Shown here: positions 55,060 to 64,000 of the stretch, piece by piece | Layout: every line of letters starts with the position of its first letter | Position numbering within the stretch: position 1 is the stretch's first letter | NCBI RefSeq assembly: GCF_026241205.1 | Contig: NZ_JAPFQM010000001.1 | Coordinates: 744,001-808,000, forward strand | Direction of reading: 5' to 3' | DNA length: 64,000 bases | From: Thermomicrobium sp. 4228-Ro | GTDB lineage: Bacteria; Chloroflexota; Chloroflexia; Thermomicrobiales; Thermomicrobiaceae | Made by a program: the position numbers and the translations under genes | The notes under the pieces: generated by a model | What the model saw: only the letters and a program-made list of their open reading frames with translations | Database searches by the model: none | What the model was told of the DNA's origin: nothing

Positions 55060-55536
55060 TCAGCTCACCGAGCTGGCCAGCGCCTTCGGCTGCTGCACCG
55101 GGATCCGCTTGACGCGCGCCTCCGTGGTCTTCGGCAAGGTCAGCGTCAAGATCCCGTGCTCGACCTGCGCCTGGGCAGCCTCCGCATCGACCGGGACCGG
55201 CAGCGTCAGCGTCTCGCTGAACTCACCGTACCCGATCTCGCGGCGGTACCAAGTCGCGTGCTTCGCCGTCTCCTCGTCGAGCACGTAGCCGTACCGGCCA
55301 CGGATCGTCAGCGTGTTCTGTTCGATGCTCACCTCGAGATCCTCCGGCTTCGCACCCGGCACGGCCACCTTGACCACGAGCGCTTCACCGTTGTCGAAGA
55401 GGTCGATCGCCGGCCGCAAGGTGAACGCCCGCGCCAAGATCGGTCGCGCCGTGCGACCGAAGGCCTCGCCCATCAGGCGATCCATCTCGTTCCAGAGTCG
55501 CTCGAACTCCGCGATCGGGCTCCACCGCTCCATCAT
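55060..55536 (-). CDS. Hsp20/alpha-crystallin small heat-shock protein
   Basis: A 158-residue small heat-shock protein. The alpha-crystallin domain spans about residues 40-140 (AIDLFDNGEALVVKVAVPG, RREIGYGEFSETLTLPVPVD, VEHGILTLTLPKTTEARVK), and the C-terminal RIPVQ matches the I-x-V/I oligomerisation motif. ATG at 55536 follows AGGAGG by 7 nt. Cytoplasmic holdase. Strong sigma70 promoter; no CIRCE or HAIR repeat found. Confidence 0.94.
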   Translation of the reverse strand: MMERWSPIAEFERLWNEMDRLMGEAFGRTARPILARAFTLRPAIDLFDNGEALVVKVAVPGAKPEDLEVSIEQNTLTIRGRYGYVLDEETAKHATWYRREIGYGEFSETLTLPVPVDAEAAQAQVEHGILTLTLPKTTEARVKRIPVQQPKALASSVS

Positions 55537-55606
55537 GGCTCGCCTCCTTTCGCGTGGCTCCGAGTCACCCTGGTAACCGGTCGCCTCAGCACAATTTCCA
55601 TGGATA

Positions 55607-55635
55607 TATATAGCCGGTTGCACGATTCGTGTCAA
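55607..55635 (-). promoter_or_regulatory. hsp20 promoter
   Basis: Minus strand TTGACA (55635-55630), exact 17-nt spacer, TATATA (55612-55607): a near-consensus housekeeping promoter. Confidence 0.85.
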
Positions 55636-55688
55636 GAGTCACAATCCGTCTTGAGTGAGAGTTCCTGCTCTCGTTCGGTGCAAGTGTC

Positions 55689-58403
55689 TCACGCCGAGGG
55701 GTCGAGCAACACCGGACGCCCCGCGTCACCCTCCTCGACCAGCACGAGGACACGGCCATCAGGAAGGCATGCAACTACCTGTGCAGCGTCGACGAGCGAG
55801 CGCACGCGCCCGTTCCACCCGTACCAGGCCACGGTCTGCCCCAGGCGGACGACGACACCGCGTCCCGCGTGCCTCAGGCAGAGTCCTCTCGCCGGTTCTC
55901 CCTCAGCCAACACGAGCGGGGAACCTTCGGCGAGGTCGAGCGCCACGACTCGATCCCCCGTGTCAGCGCCTTCGACCCGCAACCGGTAGACGAGTGTGAT
56001 GCCATCGCTCGCGACCTCGACGGGGACGATGGCACGTTCCGCTCCCCGCACCCGGTGCCGCGCCAGCTCGCGCGCTGCCGCACCGTCTACTCCGAACGAC
56101 TGCACCAGGAGTTCCACCGGTCCCTCTGAGGCACGCATCACCGGGATCATGACGACGAGCCGAGTCGGACTCACCCAGACGAGTACCGAGCCATCCTGAG
56201 CCACAGCGCAATCTCTGGTCTTCCAGCTCGCTCGCCACTCCGGACTCACCCTGTCCACCCGCTCGAACCACAGCTCCACCACACCCCGCGCCCGATCACA
56301 GGTCAGCAGAGCCAGCGCGATGCCCGTCGGGGACGGTGCGACGGCCAGATAGCGACGCTCCGGGTCCAGCCCGAAGTCGAGCGGATCGAGGTCGATCCGT
56401 CCCAATCGTTCCGGGACACGCCGGCCGAGAACGCCCTCAGGATCGAGATAGAGGACGACACGAGTCGGTCCGTCGGCCGCCTCCCGCACCCTGGTACCCG
56501 CCCCCGCCGGAGGGCCGACGGTGATCAGTGCCTCACCGCTGGGAAGCCAGGCCAGTTCGCCCAGCCCCGAGGGAAGCGCGTGCGTGCGCCCCTCTACCAG
56601 GTCCCGTACGACGAACGCGTCTTCGGCCGGGTCCCGATGGACGAGTACACCCCCTTGCGGTGCCGGAAGGTACGGCTCGCCGCCTGCTCCGTACTCCCGC
56701 AGCACTGACTCCAGCGCACCGACCGGGGGGACTGAACGCGCGACTTCCGAGACGTGGCCGACGAATCGCCATCGTCCGCTCACTGCGAGGAGCGGCTCGA
56801 GCCTGCCCTCCGACGAACGGTAGAGCACCGTTGTTTCCGGCAGAGACGGTCCCCACCGGGCATCACCCATCAGCGGTGGACGGAACAGGTCTCTCCCGCG
56901 ACCGACCAGCAGGAACTCCGGACGTCCCTCAGGCGTCCACTCGATAGCAAGCGGTTCCAGTTCGTGCGGGAGCGTCCACAGGACTCGCACACCGCTGCGC
57001 CCGACACGCCAGAGTACCGTCTGACCAGGCGCACGGGTGACGAGCACCGGGGCGTGCACCCGGTCGCAGAACAACTCGATCGCCCCAGTCCCGTGCCACA
57101 GCAAGACTTCTTCTTCTTCGAACGCGACGAGCCGGGCCTCTCCGGAGTCCGAATGCCAGAGGATCAGCCACTGACCGTCGTCAAGCATGCAGAGGCCGAG
57201 AAGCGTCTCGCCAGGAGTACCAGGGGGCATTGTCTGCGCGGACACCGCACCGTCCTCCGCTCCGCCGATGACCTGCACGGCCCGACCGGTCGGTCCCTCT
57301 TCGGTGACCACGATCGTGCCAGGCCACGGCACGAGTACGTGCTGCAGGGCGAAACGCCCGAGCGGGTACATCCCGCTCGTCAGTACGTCCACGGCTTCGA
57401 TCGTGGCCAGCCATCTATCCCCTTCGCGCTCCTCGGCTGATCCCGGAGATTCAGCCCGAACGAAGAGAAACCGGCGCGCATCGAGCCAGCCGATCGGGTA
57501 GTCGATCGCCAGGTCGTCGCGAAAACGCGTCTGCACCTGTACGATCTCCGCCGATCGGAGATCCAGAACCTCGAGTCGCACCAGTGCGGGGGCCAGTCCC
57601 GGCCAGTTCCACGCCACACGCGCGAGCCGCTGCCGATCGGGAGAAAGAAACACTTCGGTTTGGGCCAAACCCGTTGCCGGCAACAGCTCGCGCCAACTGC
57701 CGGTGGTGACATCCTGTGCGGCGACGCTGCCGTCATCGGCTACCATGAGCACCCAGCTGGAACCCGGCGCTCCCGCGCTCGAAGCTCCTTTCTGCTGACC
57801 GTGCTCCGGGAGTCGTCCGACGGTCCCAAGCGCGGGAAGGCAGAGGAGGAACAGGAGCCAGGCAATCCGCCACCGCAGGCGGACTCGCGGGTCCGGGTGG
57901 TCGCTGCCGCTCCCGACCGTCTGCGCGATTTCCGCGCGCAGACGTACATCGTCCCGCTGCCAGGCTTCTCGCACACCCCGGCAGGTGGGACACGTGGCGA
58001 CGTGCGCCTGCCAGCTCGTGTCCGGTTCGTCTCCGGCAAGAGCGACACGACCGATCGTGCACGGTTCGGGAAGGCCACGCACTCGCCGCGCAGCCAGGAG
58101 CGTTTCCCACGCAGTCACGGTCTCGACACCGAGGCATCGGGCGATGCCAGCGAGGGGATAGCCGTTGGCCGCCAGTCCGAGCGCGAGTCGCTCCGGAACC
58201 GACCCTGGCTGAACCTGTTTTCGTCGCGATGCGATGAGCGTGAGGAGGACGAGCATCCAGCCGAGCGGTGTCAGCGTGGCGAGCCGATGCGCCACACGCC
58301 GCACGAGCCAGGTCGGCACGCGTCGCCCGACGGCCCAGCGCACCAGTGCCACAGCGGTGCCGGTGTCCGTTCCAACACGGAACGGAGCGTTCGCCCCTCG
58401 CAC
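55689..58403 (-). CDS. anti-sigma-like membrane protein with large extracytoplasmic domain
   Basis: A 904-residue protein. Residues about 68-110 look like a sigma region 4/HTH remnant (NGYPLAGIARCLGVETVTAW). A zinc anti-sigma motif HVATCPTCRG (His134, Cys138, Cys141) follows, then one membrane helix (about 178-197, RIAWLLFLLCLPALGTVG). The remaining 700 residues resemble a TolB/WD-type beta-propeller with repeated LSPDRQR and LDPERRYLAV phrases. No sigma factor gene is adjacent. The GTG start at 58403 has no good ribosome site, so the N-terminus is uncertain. Stable export of the propeller as a stress sensor is inference. Confidence 0.65.
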   Translation of the reverse strand: MRGANAPFRVGTDTGTAVALVRWAVGRRVPTWLVRRVAHRLATLTPLGWMLVLLTLIASRRKQVQPGSVPERLALGLAANGYPLAGIARCLGVETVTAWETLLAARRVRGLPEPCTIGRVALAGDEPDTSWQAHVATCPTCRGVREAWQRDDVRLRAEIAQTVGSGSDHPDPRVRLRWRIAWLLFLLCLPALGTVGRLPEHGQQKGASSAGAPGSSWVLMVADDGSVAAQDVTTGSWRELLPATGLAQTEVFLSPDRQRLARVAWNWPGLAPALVRLEVLDLRSAEIVQVQTRFRDDLAIDYPIGWLDARRFLFVRAESPGSAEEREGDRWLATIEAVDVLTSGMYPLGRFALQHVLVPWPGTIVVTEEGPTGRAVQVIGGAEDGAVSAQTMPPGTPGETLLGLCMLDDGQWLILWHSDSGEARLVAFEEEEVLLWHGTGAIELFCDRVHAPVLVTRAPGQTVLWRVGRSGVRVLWTLPHELEPLAIEWTPEGRPEFLLVGRGRDLFRPPLMGDARWGPSLPETTVLYRSSEGRLEPLLAVSGRWRFVGHVSEVARSVPPVGALESVLREYGAGGEPYLPAPQGGVLVHRDPAEDAFVVRDLVEGRTHALPSGLGELAWLPSGEALITVGPPAGAGTRVREAADGPTRVVLYLDPEGVLGRRVPERLGRIDLDPLDFGLDPERRYLAVAPSPTGIALALLTCDRARGVVELWFERVDRVSPEWRASWKTRDCAVAQDGSVLVWVSPTRLVVMIPVMRASEGPVELLVQSFGVDGAAARELARHRVRGAERAIVPVEVASDGITLVYRLRVEGADTGDRVVALDLAEGSPLVLAEGEPARGLCLRHAGRGVVVRLGQTVAWYGWNGRVRSLVDAAQVVACLPDGRVLVLVEEGDAGRPVLLDPSA

Positions 58404-58471
58404 GATGCCACGCGTATACTCGGCTGGGAGCGCCGGTTCTCCCGAACGTCTCGTCGGAGGATAGCAGGCCG

Positions 58472-59614
58472 ATGGGTCTCCTCGCCACCTCGCTCCGTGG
58501 GCACGAACGGCAGGCCAATCTGCGGAACTTCGACTGGGCGCTCCTCGTGACGGCGCTCGTCCTCTGTGGCTTCGGTCTCGTCGCCATCTGGAGTGCTGAT
58601 GGCGCTGGTCCGATCGGAGCGGGAAGCCCTGTCGTCCGTCAAGCGATCGCTATCTTGCTCGGTCTCGCACTCATGGCCGCACTGAGCTGGGTCGACCCCC
58701 GGTACATCAAGGCCCTCGCCTGGGCGATCTACAGCATCGCGTTGGCCGGCCTCGTCGCGGTCGACCTCATCGGCGTGACGATCGGGGGTGCGCGGCGCTG
58801 GATCGATCTCGGCCCCATCACCATCCAGCCCTCGGAACCGGCCAAGCTCGCCGTCCTGATCGCGCTCGCCGCGTTCGTCGCCGATCGGGGGCCCGACATG
58901 CGCCGCTGGGTGAATTTCGTCATCGCCGGGGTGATCGTTCTGGTACCGATGGCGCTGGTCTACCAGCAGCCCGATCTAGGTACGGCCGGCTGTTTTGCCG
59001 CGATCTGGCTTGCAGTCATGCTCGTCAGCCCCGTTCGTCGATTGCACCTGTTGGCCGTCATCGCTGCCAGTCCACTGGTCGCGTTGTTCGCCTGGCACTT
59101 CGTGCTGCATGACTACATGCGCGACCGCTTACTCATCTCCTACCAGCCAGAGCGTGACTACTTCGGCGAAGGATTCAACATCATTCAGGCGCAGATCGCG
59201 ATCGGAACCGGCGGGCTCCTCGGCAACGGACTCGCCGGAAGCCTGCAGAGTCAACTCGGACTCTTGCGCGTCCGGCACACCGACTTCATCTTCGCGCACG
59301 CCATGGGTATGGTCGGCTTCGTCGGTGGCGTCGCGCTGATCGCCGCCTACCTGCTCGTGCTCTGGCGCACCAGCCGAGTCGCACTCCTCGTCAACGACCT
59401 CTTCGGCCGGTCACTGGCGACGGGCGTCACAGCGCTGCTGTTCTTCCAAGCGTTCGTCAACATGGGAATGAACGTCGGTCTCCTGCCAGTTACGGGAGTT
59501 CCGTTACCCTTCATCAGTCTCGGCGGGAGTGCCATCTGGACGCAGTTCGCCGCGCTGGGCCTCGTCCAGGCCCTGTTGACGCACCGGCGACGCACCGCCT
59601 TCGGCCGCCACTGA
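58472..59614 (+). CDS. rodA: SEDS-family peptidoglycan polymerase RodA/FtsW
   Basis: A 380-residue polytopic SEDS protein that polymerises lipid II. The family motifs GGARRWIDLG and QPSEPAKLA are present, as are QQPDLGTA, RHTDFIFA and the C-terminal TGVPLPFISLGGSA. RodA is favoured over FtsW by the short N-terminus and overall form, but no mreB, pbp or division genes flank it. ATG at 58472 is 12 nt after GGAGG. Confidence 0.88.
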   Translation: MGLLATSLRGHERQANLRNFDWALLVTALVLCGFGLVAIWSADGAGPIGAGSPVVRQAIAILLGLALMAALSWVDPRYIKALAWAIYSIALAGLVAVDLIGVTIGGARRWIDLGPITIQPSEPAKLAVLIALAAFVADRGPDMRRWVNFVIAGVIVLVPMALVYQQPDLGTAGCFAAIWLAVMLVSPVRRLHLLAVIAASPLVALFAWHFVLHDYMRDRLLISYQPERDYFGEGFNIIQAQIAIGTGGLLGNGLAGSLQSQLGLLRVRHTDFIFAHAMGMVGFVGGVALIAAYLLVLWRTSRVALLVNDLFGRSLATGVTALLFFQAFVNMGMNVGLLPVTGVPLPFISLGGSAIWTQFAALGLVQALLTHRRRTAFGRH

Positions 59615-59722
59615 CGGTACGGGCCAGTACCTCGCAACCGTGCGTCCCCGTAACGGAGCAGGAACGAGACCTGTTCCAGTGCATGCTATCCTTTCGAGAA
59701 CGATGATGCAGCGGAAGCCACG

Positions 59723-60928
59723 ATGCTGACGGCTCTATCCGAAACACTGCCCCAGACCTCCGCACCGCAACCACGCGACGCGCCGTGGGGACTGTATATC
59801 CACATCCCGTTCTGCCGGCGCATCTGTCCCTACTGCGACTTCAATGTGTACGCGCGCCAGGAGCCGTTGATCCCGGCGTACCTTGCCGCTCTGACGCGCG
59901 AGCTGGAGCTGATCGCCGCACGCTGGGGACGTGGGCCCCTGCAGACGATCTACCTCGGCGGGGGCACTCCTTCCCTGCTGGAACCCGGGCAGATCGCCGC
60001 CGTGCTCGAGGCGATCGCCCGGACGTTCGACGTCCTCCCCGGAGCGGAAGTCTCTCTGGAAGCCAACCCGGAAACGGTGGACCGGAACAAGCTGGCTGGC
60101 TACCGCTCGGCCGGAGTCAACCGGCTGAGTATCGGTGTACAGACACTGGCTCCGCACGGTCTCAAAGTGCTCGGGCGAGCGCACCGGCCCGAGATGCCGG
60201 AGCGAGCGTTCCGTGCCGCGCGGGACGCCGGGTTCGAGAACGTCAACCTGGATCTCATCTCTGGCTGGCCTGGCCAGACACGAGCGGACTGGCTGCACGA
60301 TCTGTCGACGGTTCTCTCCTGGGAGCCGGAGCACCTCTCGCTCTACGCGCTCACGATCGAACCGGGCACACCGTACGAGCGCGGCGTCCAGCGCGGTGTG
60401 CTCCGACCGCTCGACGACGATGCGGTGGCCGAGTTGGCCGAACTGGCCATGGATCTGCTCGCCCAGCGTGGGTACGAGCACTATGAGGTCTCCAACTGGG
60501 CGCGGGAACGCTCCTTCCGCTCGCGCCACAATCAGATTTACTGGCGGAACGGCTGGTACATCGGCGCCGGAGCCGGTGCGCACGGCTACCTCGGGGGGAT
60601 CCGCATGGTGAACGAGCGGCTACCGGCCCGGTACATCGAGCGGGTCCGTGCCGGTGACCTCCCGGTTCGGGAGGAAGAACCGATCGATCCGCGAACCGAA
60701 GCGATCGAGACCATGATTTTGGGCATCCGCCTCGTGACCGATGGCATTTCGGCTCGCTCCTTCCACGAGCGGCATGGCCGCGACCTCTGGGAACTCTACC
60801 GGGCACCGATCGAGGAACTCCAGGACCTAGGCCTGGTCGAATGGGATGGGGAACAGCTCCGCCTGACTCGTCGAGGCATCCTGGTCGCCAACGAGGTCGC
60901 AGTCCGCTTCCTCGAGCCGCTGTGGTAG
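59723..60928 (+). CDS. hemW: HemW-like radical SAM protein
   Basis: A 401-residue radical SAM protein of the HemN/HemW family. The cluster motif CRRICPYCDF (C-x3-C-x2-C) and the SAM-binding YLGGGTPSLL are intact; the HNQIYW phrase is typical of HemW. It lacks the N-terminal extension of HemN. HemW is regarded as a haem-delivery protein rather than a coproporphyrinogen dehydrogenase. ATG at 59723. The likely -10 box (TATCCT at 59686, preceded by TGC) is extended-type. Confidence 0.88.
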   Translation: MLTALSETLPQTSAPQPRDAPWGLYIHIPFCRRICPYCDFNVYARQEPLIPAYLAALTRELELIAARWGRGPLQTIYLGGGTPSLLEPGQIAAVLEAIARTFDVLPGAEVSLEANPETVDRNKLAGYRSAGVNRLSIGVQTLAPHGLKVLGRAHRPEMPERAFRAARDAGFENVNLDLISGWPGQTRADWLHDLSTVLSWEPEHLSLYALTIEPGTPYERGVQRGVLRPLDDDAVAELAELAMDLLAQRGYEHYEVSNWARERSFRSRHNQIYWRNGWYIGAGAGAHGYLGGIRMVNERLPARYIERVRAGDLPVREEEPIDPRTEAIETMILGIRLVTDGISARSFHERHGRDLWELYRAPIEELQDLGLVEWDGEQLRLTRRGILVANEVAVRFLEPLW

Positions 60929-60971
60929 ACTCAGGTAATTAACATCGACCGCGCGAGCGGAGGCAGGCGGC

Positions 60972-61781
60972 GTGGAACGGGTGATCGCGGTCGCGAACCA
61001 AAAGGGTGGAGTCGGCAAGACCACGACCGCTGTGCAGCTCGCGGCTTTTCTCGCCCAACGCGGGCATCGGACGCTCTTGATCGACCTGGATCCCCAGGCC
61101 AACGCGACAAGCAGTCTTGGTGTCGACCGTGCACGGCTCGCGGTGAGCCTGTACGACGCGCTCCTCGAGCCCGACGAGAGCGAGGGCGCGGTGCTCACCG
61201 ACGTACGCCCGGGACTGGACCTTTTCCCCTCATCGGGCGCGTTGGCTGGTGCGGAAGTGGAACTCGTTTCCGCACCCGAGCGCGAGTATCGACTGCGCAC
61301 GGTCGTGGAGCGCCTGGCGTCTCGCTACGGGGTCGTCCTCATCGACTGTCCTCCCTCGCTGGGACTCCTGACCGTCAACGCGCTCGCTGCCGCGCGCTCC
61401 GTCCTGGTTCCGATCCAGTGCGAGTATCTTCCGCTCGAGGGGCTGGCCCAGCTGGTGACGACGCTCGACCTCGTCAAACGACGACTCAACCCACGGCTCG
61501 ACGTCCTCGGCGTCGTCTTGACGATGTTCGACGCCCGGACGCGGCTGGCTGTCCAGGTCGTGCAGGAGATCCGCCGGGCATTCGGCACACGCACCTTCCG
61601 GACGATCATCCCGCGCGCCGTCCGGCTGGCCGAGGCACCGAGCCATGGGCAGACGATCTTCGAATACGACCCGACGTCGCGTGCTGCGCACGCCTATGCG
61701 GAACTCGGGAAGGAACTCTTGGAGCGGCTCGCTCTACCGGTCGAAGAAACACCGCTCGAAGCGTCGCAGAGCATACGCTGA
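60972..61781 (+). CDS. parA: ParA/Soj-family ATPase
   Basis: A 269-residue Walker-type ATPase. Deviant Walker [10 protein letters not shown], Walker A' [12 protein letters not shown] and Walker [12 protein letters not shown]. This is the short chromosomal Soj form without an HTH. No parB follows, as would be usual; guaB does. GTG at 60972 follows GGAGGCAGG. Confidence 0.9.
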   Translation: MERVIAVANQKGGVGKTTTAVQLAAFLAQRGHRTLLIDLDPQANATSSLGVDRARLAVSLYDALLEPDESEGAVLTDVRPGLDLFPSSGALAGAEVELVSAPEREYRLRTVVERLASRYGVVLIDCPPSLGLLTVNALAAARSVLVPIQCEYLPLEGLAQLVTTLDLVKRRLNPRLDVLGVVLTMFDARTRLAVQVVQEIRRAFGTRTFRTIIPRAVRLAEAPSHGQTIFEYDPTSRAAHAYAELGKELLERLALPVEETPLEASQSIR

Positions 61782-61814
61782 ACGAAACGAAAGGATGCGA
61801 GTCCTGGGGGGTGA

Positions 61815-63356
<1,542 letters not shown>

Positions 63357-63378
63357 ACGCGAAGCCAGCGACAAACAT

Positions 63379-63409
63379 CGGGGAGACCGGCTCGGTGCCG
63401 GTCCCCCCG
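63379..63409. terminator. intrinsic terminator after guaB
   Basis: CGGGGAGACCGGC and GCCGGTCCCCCCG pair over 13 positions with one mismatch around TCGGT, followed by CTCGTTTCGTT. It also lies just past the end of the convergent gene. Confidence 0.8.
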
Positions 63410-63428
63410 CTCGTTTCGTTCGGATGGC

Positions 63429-64000
63429 TCAACTGGCGTGGGTCGGGATCTCCGGATGTCGCTGGCCGTCCCAAGTGATTCCCCAGAAGTGCCAGCGGAA
63501 CTCGCGCTCCAACTCCTTCAACGTCTCGGTGATCGCGACCGTATTCGGCCGCCCTCGCTCGTCGAACCACTGGCGGAGCGGCACCGGACCGGAGAAATTC
63601 GTCGCGTGCGTCGGGAACTCCGGGTGGAGTCGGCCATCCCACGACACACCACGCACGTGCCAGTTGAAGCCCTCCACCAGCGTCCGGAGCGTCCGAGCGA
63701 CGACTTCGGCCTTCATCGTGCCGTCCGGGTTGAACCACGGGCTTTCGGTTGGGTTGGCGGAGATGACGAAACCCCAAGTCGTGGTGAGGCTCCGTCCGGC
63801 AGCATCACGCGCAGTCGCCGTGACCCCATAAGTACCTGGGGCGAGCGTGCGGGTTACGAAGACGAGCCAGTGTCGATCGTCATCGCGTGAAATCTCGGCT
63901 GGCAACAGCTGTCCGTTGAGCCGCAATTCGACACTCGCGAGCGGCTGGTCGGTGGAGACGACCTCGACCGAAATCATGACGGGATCGGTCGGTGGCAGAG
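63429..64000 (-). CDS. partial secreted protein with Ig-like domain and duplicated Trp/His motif
   Basis: The reading frame is open to the right edge, so the start is outside; an internal ATG at 63977 lies within the PPTDPVMISVEV strand and is not the start. The first visible part is an Ig-like fold (LASVELRLNGQLLPAEI, GTYGVTATARDAAGR). The C-terminal 100 residues hold two copies of F-x-W-H-x-x-G-x-S/T-W-D-G-x-x-H-P-E-x-P-T-H, about 50 residues apart. I do not recognise this repeat. Probably extracellular; function unknown. Confidence 0.7.
   Translation of the reverse strand, partial: LPPTDPVMISVEVVSTDQPLASVELRLNGQLLPAEISRDDDRHWLVFVTRTLAPGTYGVTATARDAAGRSLTTTWGFVISANPTESPWFNPDGTMKAEVVARTLRTLVEGFNWHVRGVSWDGRLHPEFPTHATNFSGPVPLRQWFDERGRPNTVAITETLKELEREFRWHFWGITWDGQRHPEIPTHAS

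Noticed and set aside
53401-55989. 862-codon plus-strand open frame
   Set aside because: It is in another frame of the MFS gene and runs antisense through hsp20 and the anti-sigma-like gene. The Arg/Ser/Pro-rich translation shows no domain.

Overview
This 64 kb, GC-rich window looks like chromosome from a thermophilic member of the Chloroflexota, most likely a Thermomicrobium/Sphaerobacter-type organism. That placement is inferred from gene content (liv-type ABC systems with lipoprotein binding proteins, a PheA/HpaB-type two-component aromatic hydroxylase route, NurA-HerA, B12-controlled ribonucleotide reductase), not from a marker gene search. There is one tRNA, no rRNA, and no insertion sequence, CRISPR array or phage gene that I can see.

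Layout. 1-2559 (minus): haem genes hemE-hemH-hemY. 2763-5612 (plus): a soluble globin-coupled chemoreceptor and a lipoprotein. 5618-11561 (minus): a tightly packed meta-cleavage lower pathway (hydratase, 4-oxalocrotonate decarboxylase, tautomerase-like protein, hydrolase, flavin reductase, hydroxy-oxovalerate aldolase, acetaldehyde dehydrogenase) headed by an IclR-family regulator. 11777-19324 (plus): first catabolic module (HpaB-type hydroxylase, extradiol dioxygenase, binding protein, two permeases, two ATPases). 19426-22444: three decarboxylase-type enzymes, the last apparently truncated. 22611-30483: second, diverged copy of the module, with a permease-ATPase fusion. 30740-32086: an orphan third binding protein. 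32155-35861 (minus): ribonucleotide reductase with class Ic metal-site features, behind a cobalamin riboswitch. 36292-40536: glycosyltransferase, then nurA-herA. 40550-43479 (minus): copper ATPase and CsoR. 43555-46052 (minus): CapA-like protein and an NHLRC2-like thioredoxin/NHL protein with an in-frame UGA. 46425-64000: class III aminotransferase, ferredoxin, ribosomal proteins L31/L27/L21, an Nramp-like transporter, argF, tRNA-Tyr, an MFS protein, Hsp20, an anti-sigma-like membrane protein, rodA, hemW, parA, guaB and a partial secreted protein.

How it works together. The 5.6-32 kb region reads as one aromatic-degradation island: uptake by liv-type ABC systems, decarboxylation and/or FAD-dependent ortho-hydroxylation, extradiol ring cleavage, then hydrolase, hydratase, aldolase and acetaldehyde dehydrogenase to pyruvate and acetyl-CoA. 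Five promoters in the island carry a 17-bp near-palindrome (four GTTC-N9-GAAC, one TTTC-N9-GAAC) placed 6-7 bp upstream of the -35 box, including both sides of the iclR/hydroxylase divergent region. I infer one IclR-type activator regulon.

The most notable observations are a probable new selenoprotein (UGA at the first position of a thioredoxin CxxC motif, followed by a bacterial SECIS-like hairpin), the operator set, a tautomerase that has lost its catalytic Pro1, a class Ic reductase under B12 control, and a nested chain of tiny overlapping ORFs leading into a class II aldolase-type gene.
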